From Firmicutes bacterium HGW-Firmicutes-7 (GTDB lineage: Bacteria; Bacillota; Clostridia; Lachnospirales; Vallitaleaceae), in NCBI GenBank assembly GCA_002841375.1, contig PGZO01000005.1, positions 124,001-188,000 on the forward strand: a stretch of DNA of 64,000 nucleotides, read 5' to 3'. The position numbers and the translations under genes are program-made. Shown here piece after piece: positions 24,870 through 33,135 of the stretch. Within the stretch, counting starts at the first letter, position 1; every line of letters starts with the position of its first letter. A model generated the notes under the pieces. That model saw only the letters and a list, made by a program, of their open reading frames with translations. It did no database searches and was not told the DNA's origin.

Positions 24870-24985
24870 CAGTTAATTAAAGGAGTTATATCAGTTTGTT
24901 GCTCATGAGCAGTATGATTTAGGCTGAAGTTATCCTAGGCAGAATATTATCGGTCGGAAGGTTTAGGATTTGTATTTTTTTTAGT
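24870..24985 (+). ncRNA. Structured leader or small RNA with terminator-like end, unidentified
   Basis: Within the roughly 400-base gap before the permease genes. Several TATAAT-like -10 sites lie near 24850-24868. The region holds AAAGGAG (24880-24886), a 10-bp palindrome GCTCATGAGC (24901-24910), and a hairpin with ATCCTA (24932-24937) pairing with TAGGAT (24964-24969), followed by a T-rich run to about 24982. A tiny frame of 8 codons starts at TTG 24896. It could be a small RNA or an attenuated leader; no known riboswitch class was recognised. Confidence 0.3.
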
Positions 24986-25013
24986 TGACATATTGAGCCA
25001 GCAACAATATAAT
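24985..25013 (+). promoter_or_regulatory. Sigma-A promoter of the permease operon
   Basis: TTGACA (24985-24990), 17 bases, TATAAT (25008-25013), both perfect. The AT-rich partial dyads just downstream (AATATTCATATATTACAATATT region) could be an ArsR-type operator. Confidence 0.75.
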
Positions 25014-25093
25014 ATTCATATATTACAATATTAACTTTGCGAAAGAAGTCCCCCACATTCTTTCAGTGAAGGCAACTTGAAATGGAGGATTTT

Positions 25094-25579
25094 ATGAGCA
25101 ATTATCTATTTTATGGAATAACATTAATTTTGCTTATTCTTTCTTTTTATAAAGACAAGAAGAAGACAATAAAGGCGCTAAAAAAAGCATGGAAAGCATT
25201 TAACAATATTTTACCTGAATTGTTAGGTATTATTATTCTTGTAGGTTTTATGCTTGCCATATTAAACCCATCAGTCATATCAAAAATTATTGGAGATAGT
25301 TCTGGTTGGTTAGGTGTGTTACTTTCATCAGTAATTGGTGCAATTACTTTAATACCTGGGTTTGTAGCTTTTCCAACGGCAGCCTTATTGCTAGAGAACG
25401 GCGCAGGATATATGCAAATAGGGGCATTTGTCTCTTCTCTTATGATGGTTGGTGTTATAACAATACCAGTTGAAATAAAGGTTTTTAGTAAGAAAATAAC
25501 TATTTTACGTAATGTTCTTGCGTTTATTTTTTCGTTTATAGTAGCATATGCTATAGGAAAGGTGGCTGGTGGTATATGA
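25094..25579 (+). CDS. Permease, first half (DUF318/ArsP superfamily-like)
   Basis: 161-aa membrane protein with about four helices (for example LLGIIILVGFMLAIL and a Gly/Pro-rich PGFVAFPTAALLLENG). Likely the N-terminal half of a two-subunit permease, with the second half overlapping by 4 bases (ATGA). ATG at 25094 follows TGGAGGATTTT; the upstream ATG at 25082 overlaps that site. Metalloid, sulfur or selenium export is suggested by the ArsR, DUF2703 and ArsP-like neighbours, not by the sequence itself. Confidence 0.7.
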   Translation: MSNYLFYGITLILLILSFYKDKKKTIKALKKAWKAFNNILPELLGIIILVGFMLAILNPSVISKIIGDSSGWLGVLLSSVIGAITLIPGFVAFPTAALLLENGAGYMQIGAFVSSLMMVGVITIPVEIKVFSKKITILRNVLAFIFSFIVAYAIGKVAGGI

Positions 25580-26109
25580 AATTACTATTAAAAAGATATC
25601 GCTTTTTTATTGGAGCAATGATTGGAATAGGTTTACTTACAATTTTCAATTTTGACCTTGGGATAAAATCTTTGAGTATTTCTGGATACAGTTTAAAAGA
25701 AATGATTTTAGTTATTCCGCCTGTTTTCATTTTATTGGGGCTACTAGATATTTGGGTTCCTAGAGAAATCATGATGAAGTATATGGGAGAGGATTCAGGA
25801 CTTAAAGGAATCTTAATTTCTATTGCGTTAGGATCTGCTGCTGCAGGACCTTTATACGGTGCATTTCCGATTGCAACGGTTTTTATGAAAAAAGGCGTTA
25901 AGTTTAGCAATATTCTAATATTTATTGGCGCTTGGTCAACCACAAAAGTCCCAATGTTCTTATTTGAATTATCAGCTCTTGGAAGTAAGTTTGCAATTAC
26001 AAGGTTGCTCATTGATATACCAGGAATTATTATCATCGCATATATAATGGGTGCTTTAATTTCAAAAGATGAAATTAAAAAACTTTATGAAAAGGCTGAA
26101 AGCTTGTAA
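25576..26109 (+). CDS. Permease, second half
   Basis: 177-aa membrane protein with four or five helices, including the half-permease motif GSAAAGPLYGAFPIATVFMK, matching PGFVAFPTAALLL in the preceding protein. The two probably form a heterodimer corresponding to a full-length permease. ATGA overlap indicates translational coupling. Confidence 0.7.
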   Translation: MKLLLKRYRFFIGAMIGIGLLTIFNFDLGIKSLSISGYSLKEMILVIPPVFILLGLLDIWVPREIMMKYMGEDSGLKGILISIALGSAAAGPLYGAFPIATVFMKKGVKFSNILIFIGAWSTTKVPMFLFELSALGSKFAITRLLIDIPGIIIIAYIMGALISKDEIKKLYEKAESL

Positions 26110-26165
26110 TGTTGATTGCCAAGTGAAGGTATTCTAAATATAAGATTAAAGAGGAGGTATGAAAA

Positions 26166-26738
26166 ATGGATAAGGTTTGCTGTAATGATAGTGGAATAAC
26201 TGATTTAAGTAGTCGAAATGAATGTGAGTGTGGTTTAGAATGTTGCATTGATACGGGGGATGGTCAAATAAATAATAAAAATATTACAATTGACTTTTTA
26301 TTTCTTGACCTAAGTGTTTGTGAACGATGTCAGGATACAGACACTAGTTTAGATGAGGCTTTAAAAGAAGTAGAACAGGTGCTTACGTCAACAGGTGCCT
26401 CAGTAATAATTAACAAAATTAATGTTAATACTGAGGCTTTAGCATTGCACCATAAATTTATAAGCTCTCCTACTATTAGAATAAATGGAAGAGATATTCA
26501 ATTGGAAGTTAAGGAGAATTCATGTAAAGATTGTGGGGACTTATGTGGTGATGAGGTAGACTGCCGAGTATGGTCATATGAAGGAAGTGAATATGCTGTA
26601 CCACCAAAAGCTATGATTATCGAGGCGCTTTTGAAAGCAGTATACGGGAATGAATCTAAAAAGGAAGAAGTTGATGAAGAATATATTATGCCAGAAAATT
26701 TGAAACTATTTTATACAGCAATGAGTAAAAAAAAATAA
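26166..26738 (+). CDS. DUF2703-like Cys-rich protein
   Basis: 190-aa protein with many Cys: ECECGLECC near the N-terminus, CERCQDT (CxxC) at about 53-58 and SCKDCGDLCGDEVDC at about 120-134. The middle (FLFLDLSVCERCQDTDTS to SSPTIRINGRDIQ) has the pattern of a thioredoxin-like DUF2703 domain with a cis-Pro-like SSPTI. Such proteins are often encoded beside metalloid permeases. Start ATG after AGAGGAGGT. Function unknown; likely thiol redox or metal binding. Confidence 0.7.
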   Translation: MDKVCCNDSGITDLSSRNECECGLECCIDTGDGQINNKNITIDFLFLDLSVCERCQDTDTSLDEALKEVEQVLTSTGASVIINKINVNTEALALHHKFISSPTIRINGRDIQLEVKENSCKDCGDLCGDEVDCRVWSYEGSEYAVPPKAMIIEALLKAVYGNESKKEEVDEEYIMPENLKLFYTAMSKKK

Positions 26739-26746
26739 GATAGCAC

Positions 26747-26810
26747 TTGACAATTTGAAAAATACGGAGTAACATACTTACATACCCATATGGGCATATA
26801 AGTATGTTAC
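26747..26810 (+). promoter_or_regulatory. Promoter with a 42-bp operator-like palindrome ahead of arsR
   Basis: TTGACA (26747-26752), 17 bases, TAACAT (26770-26775). Overlapping the -10 is a long inverted repeat (26769-26810) with GTAACATACTT on the left, AAGTATGTTAC on the right and CCCATATGGG at the centre; two mismatches per half. It fits autoregulation by the ArsR protein encoded next. The following TTTTGTTTG also makes it a possible terminator of the DUF2703 gene. Confidence 0.55.
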
Positions 26811-26901
26811 TTTTGTTTGTGAATATAATGAAATATGACTTAGCAAAAAAAAGACACATTACGATTGTAGTGTACTAGATGATGAAAAAGGATGTGCCAC
26901 G

Positions 26902-27255
26902 ATGAATGATCTAATCAATTTATTTAAAGTTTTGTCCGATGAGACACGAATGAGGATACTTATTTTACTATATCATAAAACACTTTGTGTTTGTCAGATG
27001 CAAGTAGTATTAGAAGAAACACAGCCTAAGATATCAAAACACCTAGGAAAATTACGGGATATGGGTTTTGTAAAATACAAAAGACAGGAGCAACTTGTCT
27101 ATTATTATTTAGATGAAACAAACAGTGTTCTTATAGATATTTTGCAAAAAATTGTACTGAATATGAAGGACGATCCTATAATTATTAAGGATTTAGAAAA
27201 ATTGGATAAGGTTGATGAATTTCTCAAGGTGCAAATGTTTCAGCTGAAATCCTAA
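26902..27255 (+). CDS. ArsR/SmtB-family metalloregulator
   Basis: 117-aa winged-helix repressor. DETRMRILILLYHKTLCVCQMQ carries the CVC metal/metalloid-binding motif of ArsR in the recognition region, followed by the DNA helix ETQPKISKHLGKLRDMG and the wing VKYKRQEQLVYYYL. It would release DNA on binding As(III)/Sb(III) or a similar ion. It precedes an ArsP-like permease and a thioredoxin-like protein, which it probably controls. Confidence 0.9.
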   Translation: MNDLINLFKVLSDETRMRILILLYHKTLCVCQMQVVLEETQPKISKHLGKLRDMGFVKYKRQEQLVYYYLDETNSVLIDILQKIVLNMKDDPIIIKDLEKLDKVDEFLKVQMFQLKS

Positions 27256-27325
27256 TATGTAGAAATTAGAAACTGTTGTTAGACTTAATTACTAACATAA
27301 TTTAAAACAAGGAAGGTGTAAGAAG

Positions 27326-28333
27326 ATGCTTGGTTTTTTAAATGGAATTTGGAGTGTATTTACCAGTATATTAAAATTTGAATGGTTATATTATTTGGTA
27401 GAAAAGCTTGTGGAAAATGTTTTTGGATTGTCAATGGAGACGAACTTAGGTTCATCAGTACATTTCTTCATCTATGACGTCATCAAAATTTTAATGTTAT
27501 TGAGTATTATGATCTTTGTTATTTCTTATGTGAGAAGTTATTTTCCACCAGAGAGAACAAAGAAGATTCTTGAGAAATTTAGTGGGATAAAAGGGAATAT
27601 TATGGCTTCGCTGCTCGGAACCGTAACACCATTTTGCTCTTGCTCTTCAGTTCCGATTTTCATTGGTTTTGTTGAAAGTGGAATACCACTAGGTGTGACC
27701 TTTTCATTTTTAATAACTTCTCCCTTGATTAATCAAGGGGCCATTATTGTTCTCTTAGCAGCATTTGGCTGGAAAGTAGCAACCATTTATATTGCAATGG
27801 GTGTCATAATTGGTATTATTGGAGGCATAATTATTGGGAAATTTAACTTAGAGAAAGAAGTTGAAGGTTATGTTTATGAGATGTCGATGGGTGAAGTAGA
27901 GCTAGAAACGATGACTAAAAAAGAACGAGTAAACTTTTCCCTTAATGAAGTTAAAGCAATTGTTAAACACGTATGGATCTACTTATTAATTGGTATTGGC
28001 TTAGGAGCTGCAATTCATGGATGGGCACCGGCAGGTATTCTCACGAAATATGCAGGACCAGATAATCCATTTGCTGTATTAATAGGAGTCGCGGTTGGAA
28101 TTCCACTATATGCCGATGTTATTGGTACTATTCCAATTGCTGAAGCGTTAATTGCAAAGGGAATGGGCATTGGTACCGCACTTTCTTTTATGATGGCTGT
28201 AGCGGCTTTGTCATTGCCTGCTATGATCCTTCTGCGTAAAGTTATTAAACCAAAACTTCTCGGTATTTTTGTAGCGATAACAAGTTTTGGAATTATTTTA
28301 GTAGGTTATTTATTTAATTTTATTTTACATTAA
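27326..28333 (+). CDS. ArsP-like permease (DUF318/UPF0718 family)
   Basis: 335-aa inner-membrane permease with about eight to ten helices. The hallmark motif TPFCSCSSVPIFIGF with paired Cys and the repeat-like GVAVGIPLYADVIGTIPIAEAL are present. Family members export organoarsenicals (ArsP) or other soft metals; substrate here is not certain. ATG after AAGGAAGGTG. Forms a unit with the GCKNC protein 21 bases downstream. Confidence 0.85.
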   Translation: MLGFLNGIWSVFTSILKFEWLYYLVEKLVENVFGLSMETNLGSSVHFFIYDVIKILMLLSIMIFVISYVRSYFPPERTKKILEKFSGIKGNIMASLLGTVTPFCSCSSVPIFIGFVESGIPLGVTFSFLITSPLINQGAIIVLLAAFGWKVATIYIAMGVIIGIIGGIIIGKFNLEKEVEGYVYEMSMGEVELETMTKKERVNFSLNEVKAIVKHVWIYLLIGIGLGAAIHGWAPAGILTKYAGPDNPFAVLIGVAVGIPLYADVIGTIPIAEALIAKGMGIGTALSFMMAVAALSLPAMILLRKVIKPKLLGIFVAITSFGIILVGYLFNFILH

Positions 28334-28354
28334 AATCTTTAGGAGGTACATTTT

Positions 28355-28582
28355 ATGGAAATTAAAGTATTAGGGCCAGGTTGTAAGAATTGCAAGGTAT
28401 TAGAGGAAAACACTAAAAAGGCTGTTCAAGCATTGAAGCTTGATGCAACAATTGAAAAGGTTACAGATATGAAGGAAATTATCGGATATGGCGTTATGAG
28501 GACGCCTGCACTCGTTGTAGATGGAACGGTTAAGGTAATGGGAAGAGTGCCATCTCCAGAAGAAATTAAAGAGTTATTATAA
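28355..28582 (+). CDS. Small thioredoxin-family protein (GCKNC active site)
   Basis: 75-aa thioredoxin-fold protein of the redox-active disulfide / MTH895-like type: active site PGCKNCKVLEENT (CxxC) at about residues 10-13 and cis-Pro loop RTPALVVDG. Usually encoded beside DUF318 permeases; may pass electrons or metalloids to the permease. AGGAGG precedes the ATG. Confidence 0.88.
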   Translation: MEIKVLGPGCKNCKVLEENTKKAVQALKLDATIEKVTDMKEIIGYGVMRTPALVVDGTVKVMGRVPSPEEIKELL

Positions 28583-28638
28583 ACTTAATACTATAAGTGG
28601 TATTGGGAAGACGTAAACGTATGTTAAATAAAACCTAC

Positions 28639-28798
28639 CATTAGATTAAAAGGATACTCACCCTCCGCATTCGCTACGAGCTCGTAATCTAATGCAAGCT
28701 TTGCTTGCCCATCAGTGGGTGTTTTAACACCCACTGATTTTGGAAGTAAGTTACCCCAACTTAAAGAAGTGGGGGTAACTTACTTCATTAGATTAAAA
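28639..28798. repeat. Palindrome-rich repeat unit flanked by 13-bp direct repeats
   Basis: The 308-base gap after the thioredoxin gene contains CATTAGATTAAAA at 28639-28651 and again at 28786-28798, with an inverted copy TAATCTAATG at 28686-28695. Between them are two perfect hairpins: ATCAGTGGGTGTT with AACACCCACTGAT (28711-28738), and GAAGTAAGTTACCCC with GGGGTAACTTACTTC (28743-28786). It looks like a non-coding mobile remnant of IS200/IS605 or MITE type. No transposase is present. Confidence 0.55.
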
Positions 28799-28803
28799 TG
28801 CCC

Positions 28804-28830
28804 TTGACACTAGGCGCAATTATATATAAT
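28804..28830 (+). promoter_or_regulatory. Promoter ahead of the thioredoxin-like/CcdA unit
   Basis: TTGACA (28804-28809) and TATAAT (28825-28830) with a short 15-base spacer. It lies immediately right of the palindromic repeat, about 60 bases before the TTG start. Confidence 0.5.
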
Positions 28831-28890
28831 GTGTGGGTTTTATTTAGAAATGATGTGGTTGGAAGTTGCAAAATTAAAGGGGGAAAATTT

Positions 28891-29400
28891 TTGAATAAGA
28901 GAAATATTATTATCGTTGGGGCTGTTATAGTCCTTGTATTAACAGTATTTGCAGTGAAAAATTTTATGAGAAAAGAAAATGAATCAGATAAGGGAACGGC
29001 TCTATTAAATCAAATCGATCAAGGTTTTATCAAATTAAGCTTAGAAGAACAATATAAGTATATCAATGATCAACCTATGCCTACTATGATTGTATTTTCT
29101 TATGATGCAGATTGTTGTGAAAGTACGAAGAAGTTTTTCGATGAGTATAACTTGAAAGCTCGACAACTAATGCTGGAGTATGAGGACCAGCTAGAGGTAT
29201 TATTTATTAATACTGGTCTTATTGCAAGTGAAGAAGAAAATGAAATGCTCATGAAAATCGCCAATGATTATGAGGTTTCTACATTACCTTCAATACTTAT
29301 TCGTAATGGGAAAGGTGAAAAAGTTAAGGTTATTGAAGGTCCTTTTGATTTTGAGGAGGTTAAAAATGTACTGAACGAGGTGGTAAAAAATGAATATTAG
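28891..29400 (+). CDS. Membrane-anchored thioredoxin-like protein
   Basis: 169 aa: an N-terminal membrane anchor (IIIVGAVIVLVLTVFAV, about residues 5-21) and an extracytoplasmic thioredoxin-like domain. The active-site position reads SYDADCCESTKKF, adjacent Cys rather than CxxC, and the cis-Pro loop is STLPSILIRNGKG. TTG at 28891 follows AAAGGGGG; the upstream ATG at 28798 would read through the promoter and is rejected. Overlaps the CcdA gene by 11 bases, suggesting CcdA supplies its electrons. Confidence 0.75.
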   Translation: MNKRNIIIVGAVIVLVLTVFAVKNFMRKENESDKGTALLNQIDQGFIKLSLEEQYKYINDQPMPTMIVFSYDADCCESTKKFFDEYNLKARQLMLEYEDQLEVLFINTGLIASEEENEMLMKIANDYEVSTLPSILIRNGKGEKVKVIEGPFDFEEVKNVLNEVVKNEY

Positions 29401-30058
29401 TTCAGACATTGGGGTATTATCCGCATTAATGATCGTTTTTTTTACTGGATTAATTGGTGGGTTAAGCCCTTGTACATTACCAACCGTAGCTTTTACTGTT
29501 GCATATGTAAGTGGAAAGCAAAGCACATCAAGGATGAAAGCCTTTATACTGTCGCTTTCATTTGTGCTAGGTATAGCTTTTATGTTAACAATATTGGGGC
29601 TGTTTGCAGGGATATTAGGGAATGTTTTTTTGAAGAGTAATATTATTCATTACCTGATGAGTGTGATCTTAATTGTGATGGGATTATGGATGCTAAAAGT
29701 TATTGATTTTAGCAGAAATAAGAGTGGTCCTTATTTCAATACGCTAGTTCCTAAAAAGGGTAGTGGAATTATTGGCGCATTTATACTGGGGATTCCTTTT
29801 GGAATATCTGCATCACCTTGTACGATGCCAATTACTGCTTCCGTATTAGCTTACAGTGCATCTACTCAAAGTGGTTTTATTGGAATGCTCATGATGTTTA
29901 CATATGCGATAGGTAGAAGTATTCCCTTATTATTAGTAGGTACATTTACTGGAATACTGAATAACTTGAAGGTGATTTCAAAATACCAGAGCCATATTGA
30001 AAAGATCAGTGGAATTCTATTAATTATTTTAGCCTTATATTTTATATGGAAGGCATAA
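29390..30058 (+). CDS. CcdA/DsbD-type thiol-disulfide transporter
   Basis: 222-aa, six-helix membrane protein. The paired Cys motifs GGLSPCTLPTV (helix 1) and ISASPCTMPITAS (helix 4) are the CcdA signature. It moves reducing equivalents from cytoplasmic thioredoxin to extracytoplasmic thiol proteins, here presumably the anchored thioredoxin-like protein upstream. Confidence 0.92.
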   Translation: MNISSDIGVLSALMIVFFTGLIGGLSPCTLPTVAFTVAYVSGKQSTSRMKAFILSLSFVLGIAFMLTILGLFAGILGNVFLKSNIIHYLMSVILIVMGLWMLKVIDFSRNKSGPYFNTLVPKKGSGIIGAFILGIPFGISASPCTMPITASVLAYSASTQSGFIGMLMMFTYAIGRSIPLLLVGTFTGILNNLKVISKYQSHIEKISGILLIILALYFIWKA

Positions 30059-30078
30059 GAAGTTAGGAGGATTAGAAC

Positions 30079-30312
30079 ATGTCAAAAAACTGGTATCCAG
30101 TAATTGATTATAGCTTATGTAAAGAGTGTGGAGCTTGTATTAATCTATGCAAGCAAGGTGTATACGAAAAAGAAATACATAGACCCAAGGTGATTTATCC
30201 AGATGGATGCATACAAGGATGTCACGGTTGTGGCAATTTGTGTCCAGCAAATGCAATTGACTATGTTGGTGATGCTAGCGGCCTACAAAGAATAGGCTGT
30301 AGCTGTTCTTAA
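30079..30312 (+). CDS. 4Fe-4S ferredoxin-like protein
   Basis: 77 aa with Cys clusters CKECGACINLC and CIQGCHGCGNLCP, the second with one extra residue in the first gap, and a C-terminal CSC. Likely a cytoplasmic electron carrier. TAGGAGG precedes the ATG. Clusters with CcdA and metalloid genes. Confidence 0.85.
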   Translation: MSKNWYPVIDYSLCKECGACINLCKQGVYEKEIHRPKVIYPDGCIQGCHGCGNLCPANAIDYVGDASGLQRIGCSCS

Positions 30313-30401
30313 TTAACTTTTTTGATCTTAATATATAGTTGAATATCTAGGGCAAAAATAAAAAATAATACAAAGATACGAAGGTAATACTAAAATTCAT
30401 C

Positions 30402-30461
30402 TTGACAAATCAATAATTAAGTTATACAATATTCGTATACTCACATTCACTCATATACGAA
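30402..30461 (+). promoter_or_regulatory. Promoter and operator of the arsR-arsDA operon
   Basis: TTGACA (30402-30407), 17 bases, TACAAT (30425-30430). Downstream of the -10 an inverted repeat, TTCGTATA (30432-30439) and TATACGAA (30454-30461), fits an ArsR operator. Confidence 0.65.
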
Positions 30462-30475
30462 AGGGGTTTAATAAA

Positions 30476-30862
30476 ATGATTTTATCTGAATTATTTAAAG
30501 CACTAGGTGATGAAAATAGGCTTAGAATACTAAATTTATTAATTAAAGAAGAACTTTGTGTATGTGAAGTTGAAATGGTATTAAATATGACACAATCTAA
30601 TGTATCAAGACATTTGAGCAAATTAAAGAGTATGGGGTTGATTTCCTCTTATAAAAAGGCACAGTGGGTTTATTACGAAATAGATAGTAATTTTATTAGT
30701 AAATATCCTTTACTCTATGAGTTTCTTCAAAATGAGAGTGAGAAAAGCACAGAATACATTAGAGATATAGAGATTTTAGCTAAATATAAAAAAAGTAATT
30801 GCTCTTTTGTAGAGTATAAAGAATCCTATATAAAAGACAATGAATTTTATGTATCTAAATAA
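30476..30862 (+). CDS. arsR: ArsR-family arsenical repressor
   Basis: 128-aa winged-helix regulator with DENRLRILNLLIKEELCVCE (CVC metalloid site), recognition helix MTQSNVSRHLSKLKSMG, and wing SYKKAQWVYYEI. A C-terminal extension of about 30 residues has one more Cys. Adjacent to arsD-arsA; the operator-like repeat is just upstream. Start ATG after GAAAGGGG. Confidence 0.9.
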   Translation: MILSELFKALGDENRLRILNLLIKEELCVCEVEMVLNMTQSNVSRHLSKLKSMGLISSYKKAQWVYYEIDSNFISKYPLLYEFLQNESEKSTEYIRDIEILAKYKKSNCSFVEYKESYIKDNEFYVSK

Positions 30863-30883
30863 CCTAATTGAATATAATAATAG

Positions 30884-30906
30884 ATAAGTAGGAAATCCTA
30901 CTTATT
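30884..30906 (+). terminator. Hairpin between arsR and arsD, possible attenuator
   Basis: TAAGTAGG and CCTACTTA around AAAT, followed by TTTATTT. Weak terminator that would lower expression of arsDA relative to arsR. Confidence 0.55.
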
Positions 30907-30958
30907 TATTTGACTATTATATGACTAAACTCAATTGTAATCATAAAGGAGAAAAAAT

Positions 30959-31273
30959 ATGATAATAGAATATTACGATCCACCAATGTGTTGTTCTACA
31001 GGCCTTTGCGGACCAAGTGTAGATGAAAACCTCGTTAAACTAGGTGAAAACATAGAGACTATTAAGAAAAAATATAATGGTATTCAAGTTGAAAGATATA
31101 TGATTACGCAACAACCTCTAAAATTTAAGGAAAACGCCAGTGTTTTTGAAATGGTAAAAAAAGAAGGTAAATCAGTTCTTCCTATTACAACATTAGATGG
31201 TGAGATAATAAAAGCTGGTGAATATCCAACACTTGAAGAATTGGAGGAAAAAATCAATGAACAAAACAACTAA
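30959..31273 (+). CDS. arsD: Arsenite metallochaperone ArsD
   Basis: 104 aa. The As(III)-binding Cys pattern MCCSTGLCGP (Cys 11, 12 and 17) matches ArsD Cys12/13/18, and VLPITTLDGEIIKAGEYPT is the conserved C-terminal region. It delivers As(III)/Sb(III) to ArsA. AAAGGAG before the ATG; overlaps arsA by 17 bases. Confidence 0.93.
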   Translation: MIIEYYDPPMCCSTGLCGPSVDENLVKLGENIETIKKKYNGIQVERYMITQQPLKFKENASVFEMVKKEGKSVLPITTLDGEIIKAGEYPTLEELEEKINEQNN

Positions 31274-33134
31274 TAAAACAGAATTTATATTTTTTTCTGG
31301 CAAAGGTGGCGTAGGCAAAACGTCTATGGCTTGTACAACAGCTGTTCACTATGCTGATACAGGAAAAAAGACAATGATCGTAACAACTGATCCAGCAGCT
31401 AACCTATCAGATGTATTTGAACAAGAAATTGGTCATAATATAACGAAGATCAACGGAATAGACAATTTATATGCAATGGAGATCGATCCAGATCAATCAA
31501 CGAAGGATTATAAAGAAAGATCACTTGCGCCTATGAGAGAGCTCTTTGATGAAGAAATGTTGAAAATTGCAGAAGAGCAACTCAGTGGTCCATGTACTGA
31601 AGAAATGGCATCCTTTGATAAGTTTATTGACTTTATGGATGATGATGCATATGATATAATTATATTTGATACGGCACCAACTGGTCATACCATTAGATTA
31701 TTAGAGTTACCAGTCGACTGGAGCAAGCATATTGAAGACAGCTCAAAAGGTAGTGGCCAAACCTGCATGGGTCCTGTTGCCTTGATACAGGAAAGTAAAC
31801 AAAAATACGATACTGCTGTAGCAAAACTTAGAGACCCTAGCCAAACAGATTTTGTATTTGTTATGCAACCAGAGCAAACCTCTTTACAAGAAACCATTAG
31901 AGCTTCAAATGAATTAGCACAAATTGGTATTACTACTACGAGAATTATTATCAATGGATACATTCCAAAAGAAGAAGCGGTTAATCCGTTCTTCAAATCA
32001 AGATATGAAATGCAAAGTGGGTATTTAGAAAAAGCGAAAGAAACCTTTAAAGACATCACAATACAAACAATGGAATTGTTTGATGGTGAACTAAAAGGCA
32101 TTCCAATGTTCAAAAAAAGTGGAGAAAAGCTGTTTAATACTGGAAAGGTTGATTCTACAGAAAAAACCGAACCAGAAGTTAAGACTTCAACAATGCAAAA
32201 GGCAAAAACAACGAACTTGAAAATTGATAATTCCCAGCTTAACATCGATCACCTCATTTATCCAGTAAAAGGTAAAAGAAAACACATCTTTTATTCGGGA
32301 AAAGGTGGTGTAGGTAAAACTTCTTTGGCATGTCTAACAGCAATCCAAACCGCTAAAAAGGGTTATAAGACCTTGCTTATGACAACAGATCCAGCAGCAC
32401 ATATCGGTAATGTACTAGATAAGCCAGTATCCGATGAAATAACAGCAATTGATGGCGCCAAAAATCTATTTGCAGTAAAGATCGATCAAAAAAAAGCTAC
32501 AGAAGACTATAAAGAATCCATTTTAGGTGATGCAAGAAAGAATTTCGATGCAACTACAATACAGGCAATGGAAGAAGAGTTAGACTCACCTTGTACAGAG
32601 GAAATGGCATCCTTTCAAAAGTTCATGGAGTATGCAAGTGGCGATGAATTTGAAGTTATTGTATTTGATACTGCACCGACAGGCCATACACTTAGACTAT
32701 TAGAATTACCCATGGACTGGAGTAAACAAATACAACTGAAAGCAGGACTTTCCACACAAATAAGTGAAGCAGATAAACTTCAAAAAGCTCGTTTTGATAA
32801 AGTCATTGATATGATGAAAAACAAAGAAGAAACAACCTTTGGATTTGTAATGTATCCAGAAAAAACACCTATTATTGAAGCATACAGAGCTTCGGAAGAG
32901 TTAAAAACTGTTGGTGTTCATACGCAACTTGTAGTTGCCAATCTTATAATACCTGATGAACAAGCAGTAACTCCGTTTTTTGAAAACCGCAGGAACATGC
33001 AAGAAAAGTATTTAAATGAAATTTATGAACAATTTGTTGATGCTGAGATTCTTAAAGTGCCAATGCAGGAAAAAGAAATCAAAGGTATTGCTATGCTCAA
33101 TAAAATGTCAGAAAACTTATTTGGAGGGAAATAA
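31257..33134 (+). CDS. arsA: Arsenite-stimulated pump ATPase ArsA
   Basis: 625-aa tandem ATPase. Each half has a deviant Walker A SGKGGVGKTS (about residues 13 and 346), DTAPTGHT switch motif and SGPCTEEMASF or DSPCTEEMASF Cys region that binds metalloid. Start ATG at 31257 after GGAGGAAAA; the in-frame start at 31218 is inside arsD. ArsA energises ArsB-type pumps, but no ArsB or ACR3 gene is in this window; the ArsP-like permease upstream is a candidate partner only by proximity. Confidence 0.95.
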   Translation: MNKTTNKTEFIFFSGKGGVGKTSMACTTAVHYADTGKKTMIVTTDPAANLSDVFEQEIGHNITKINGIDNLYAMEIDPDQSTKDYKERSLAPMRELFDEEMLKIAEEQLSGPCTEEMASFDKFIDFMDDDAYDIIIFDTAPTGHTIRLLELPVDWSKHIEDSSKGSGQTCMGPVALIQESKQKYDTAVAKLRDPSQTDFVFVMQPEQTSLQETIRASNELAQIGITTTRIIINGYIPKEEAVNPFFKSRYEMQSGYLEKAKETFKDITIQTMELFDGELKGIPMFKKSGEKLFNTGKVDSTEKTEPEVKTSTMQKAKTTNLKIDNSQLNIDHLIYPVKGKRKHIFYSGKGGVGKTSLACLTAIQTAKKGYKTLLMTTDPAAHIGNVLDKPVSDEITAIDGAKNLFAVKIDQKKATEDYKESILGDARKNFDATTIQAMEEELDSPCTEEMASFQKFMEYASGDEFEVIVFDTAPTGHTLRLLELPMDWSKQIQLKAGLSTQISEADKLQKARFDKVIDMMKNKEETTFGFVMYPEKTPIIEAYRASEELKTVGVHTQLVVANLIIPDEQAVTPFFENRRNMQEKYLNEIYEQFVDAEILKVPMQEKEIKGIAMLNKMSENLFGGK

Positions 33135-33135
33135 A

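Noticed and set aside
26747-26810. CRISPR-like or phage-like origin of the 42-bp palindrome
   Set aside because: It is a single unit overlapping a promoter in front of arsR, better explained as an operator or terminator.
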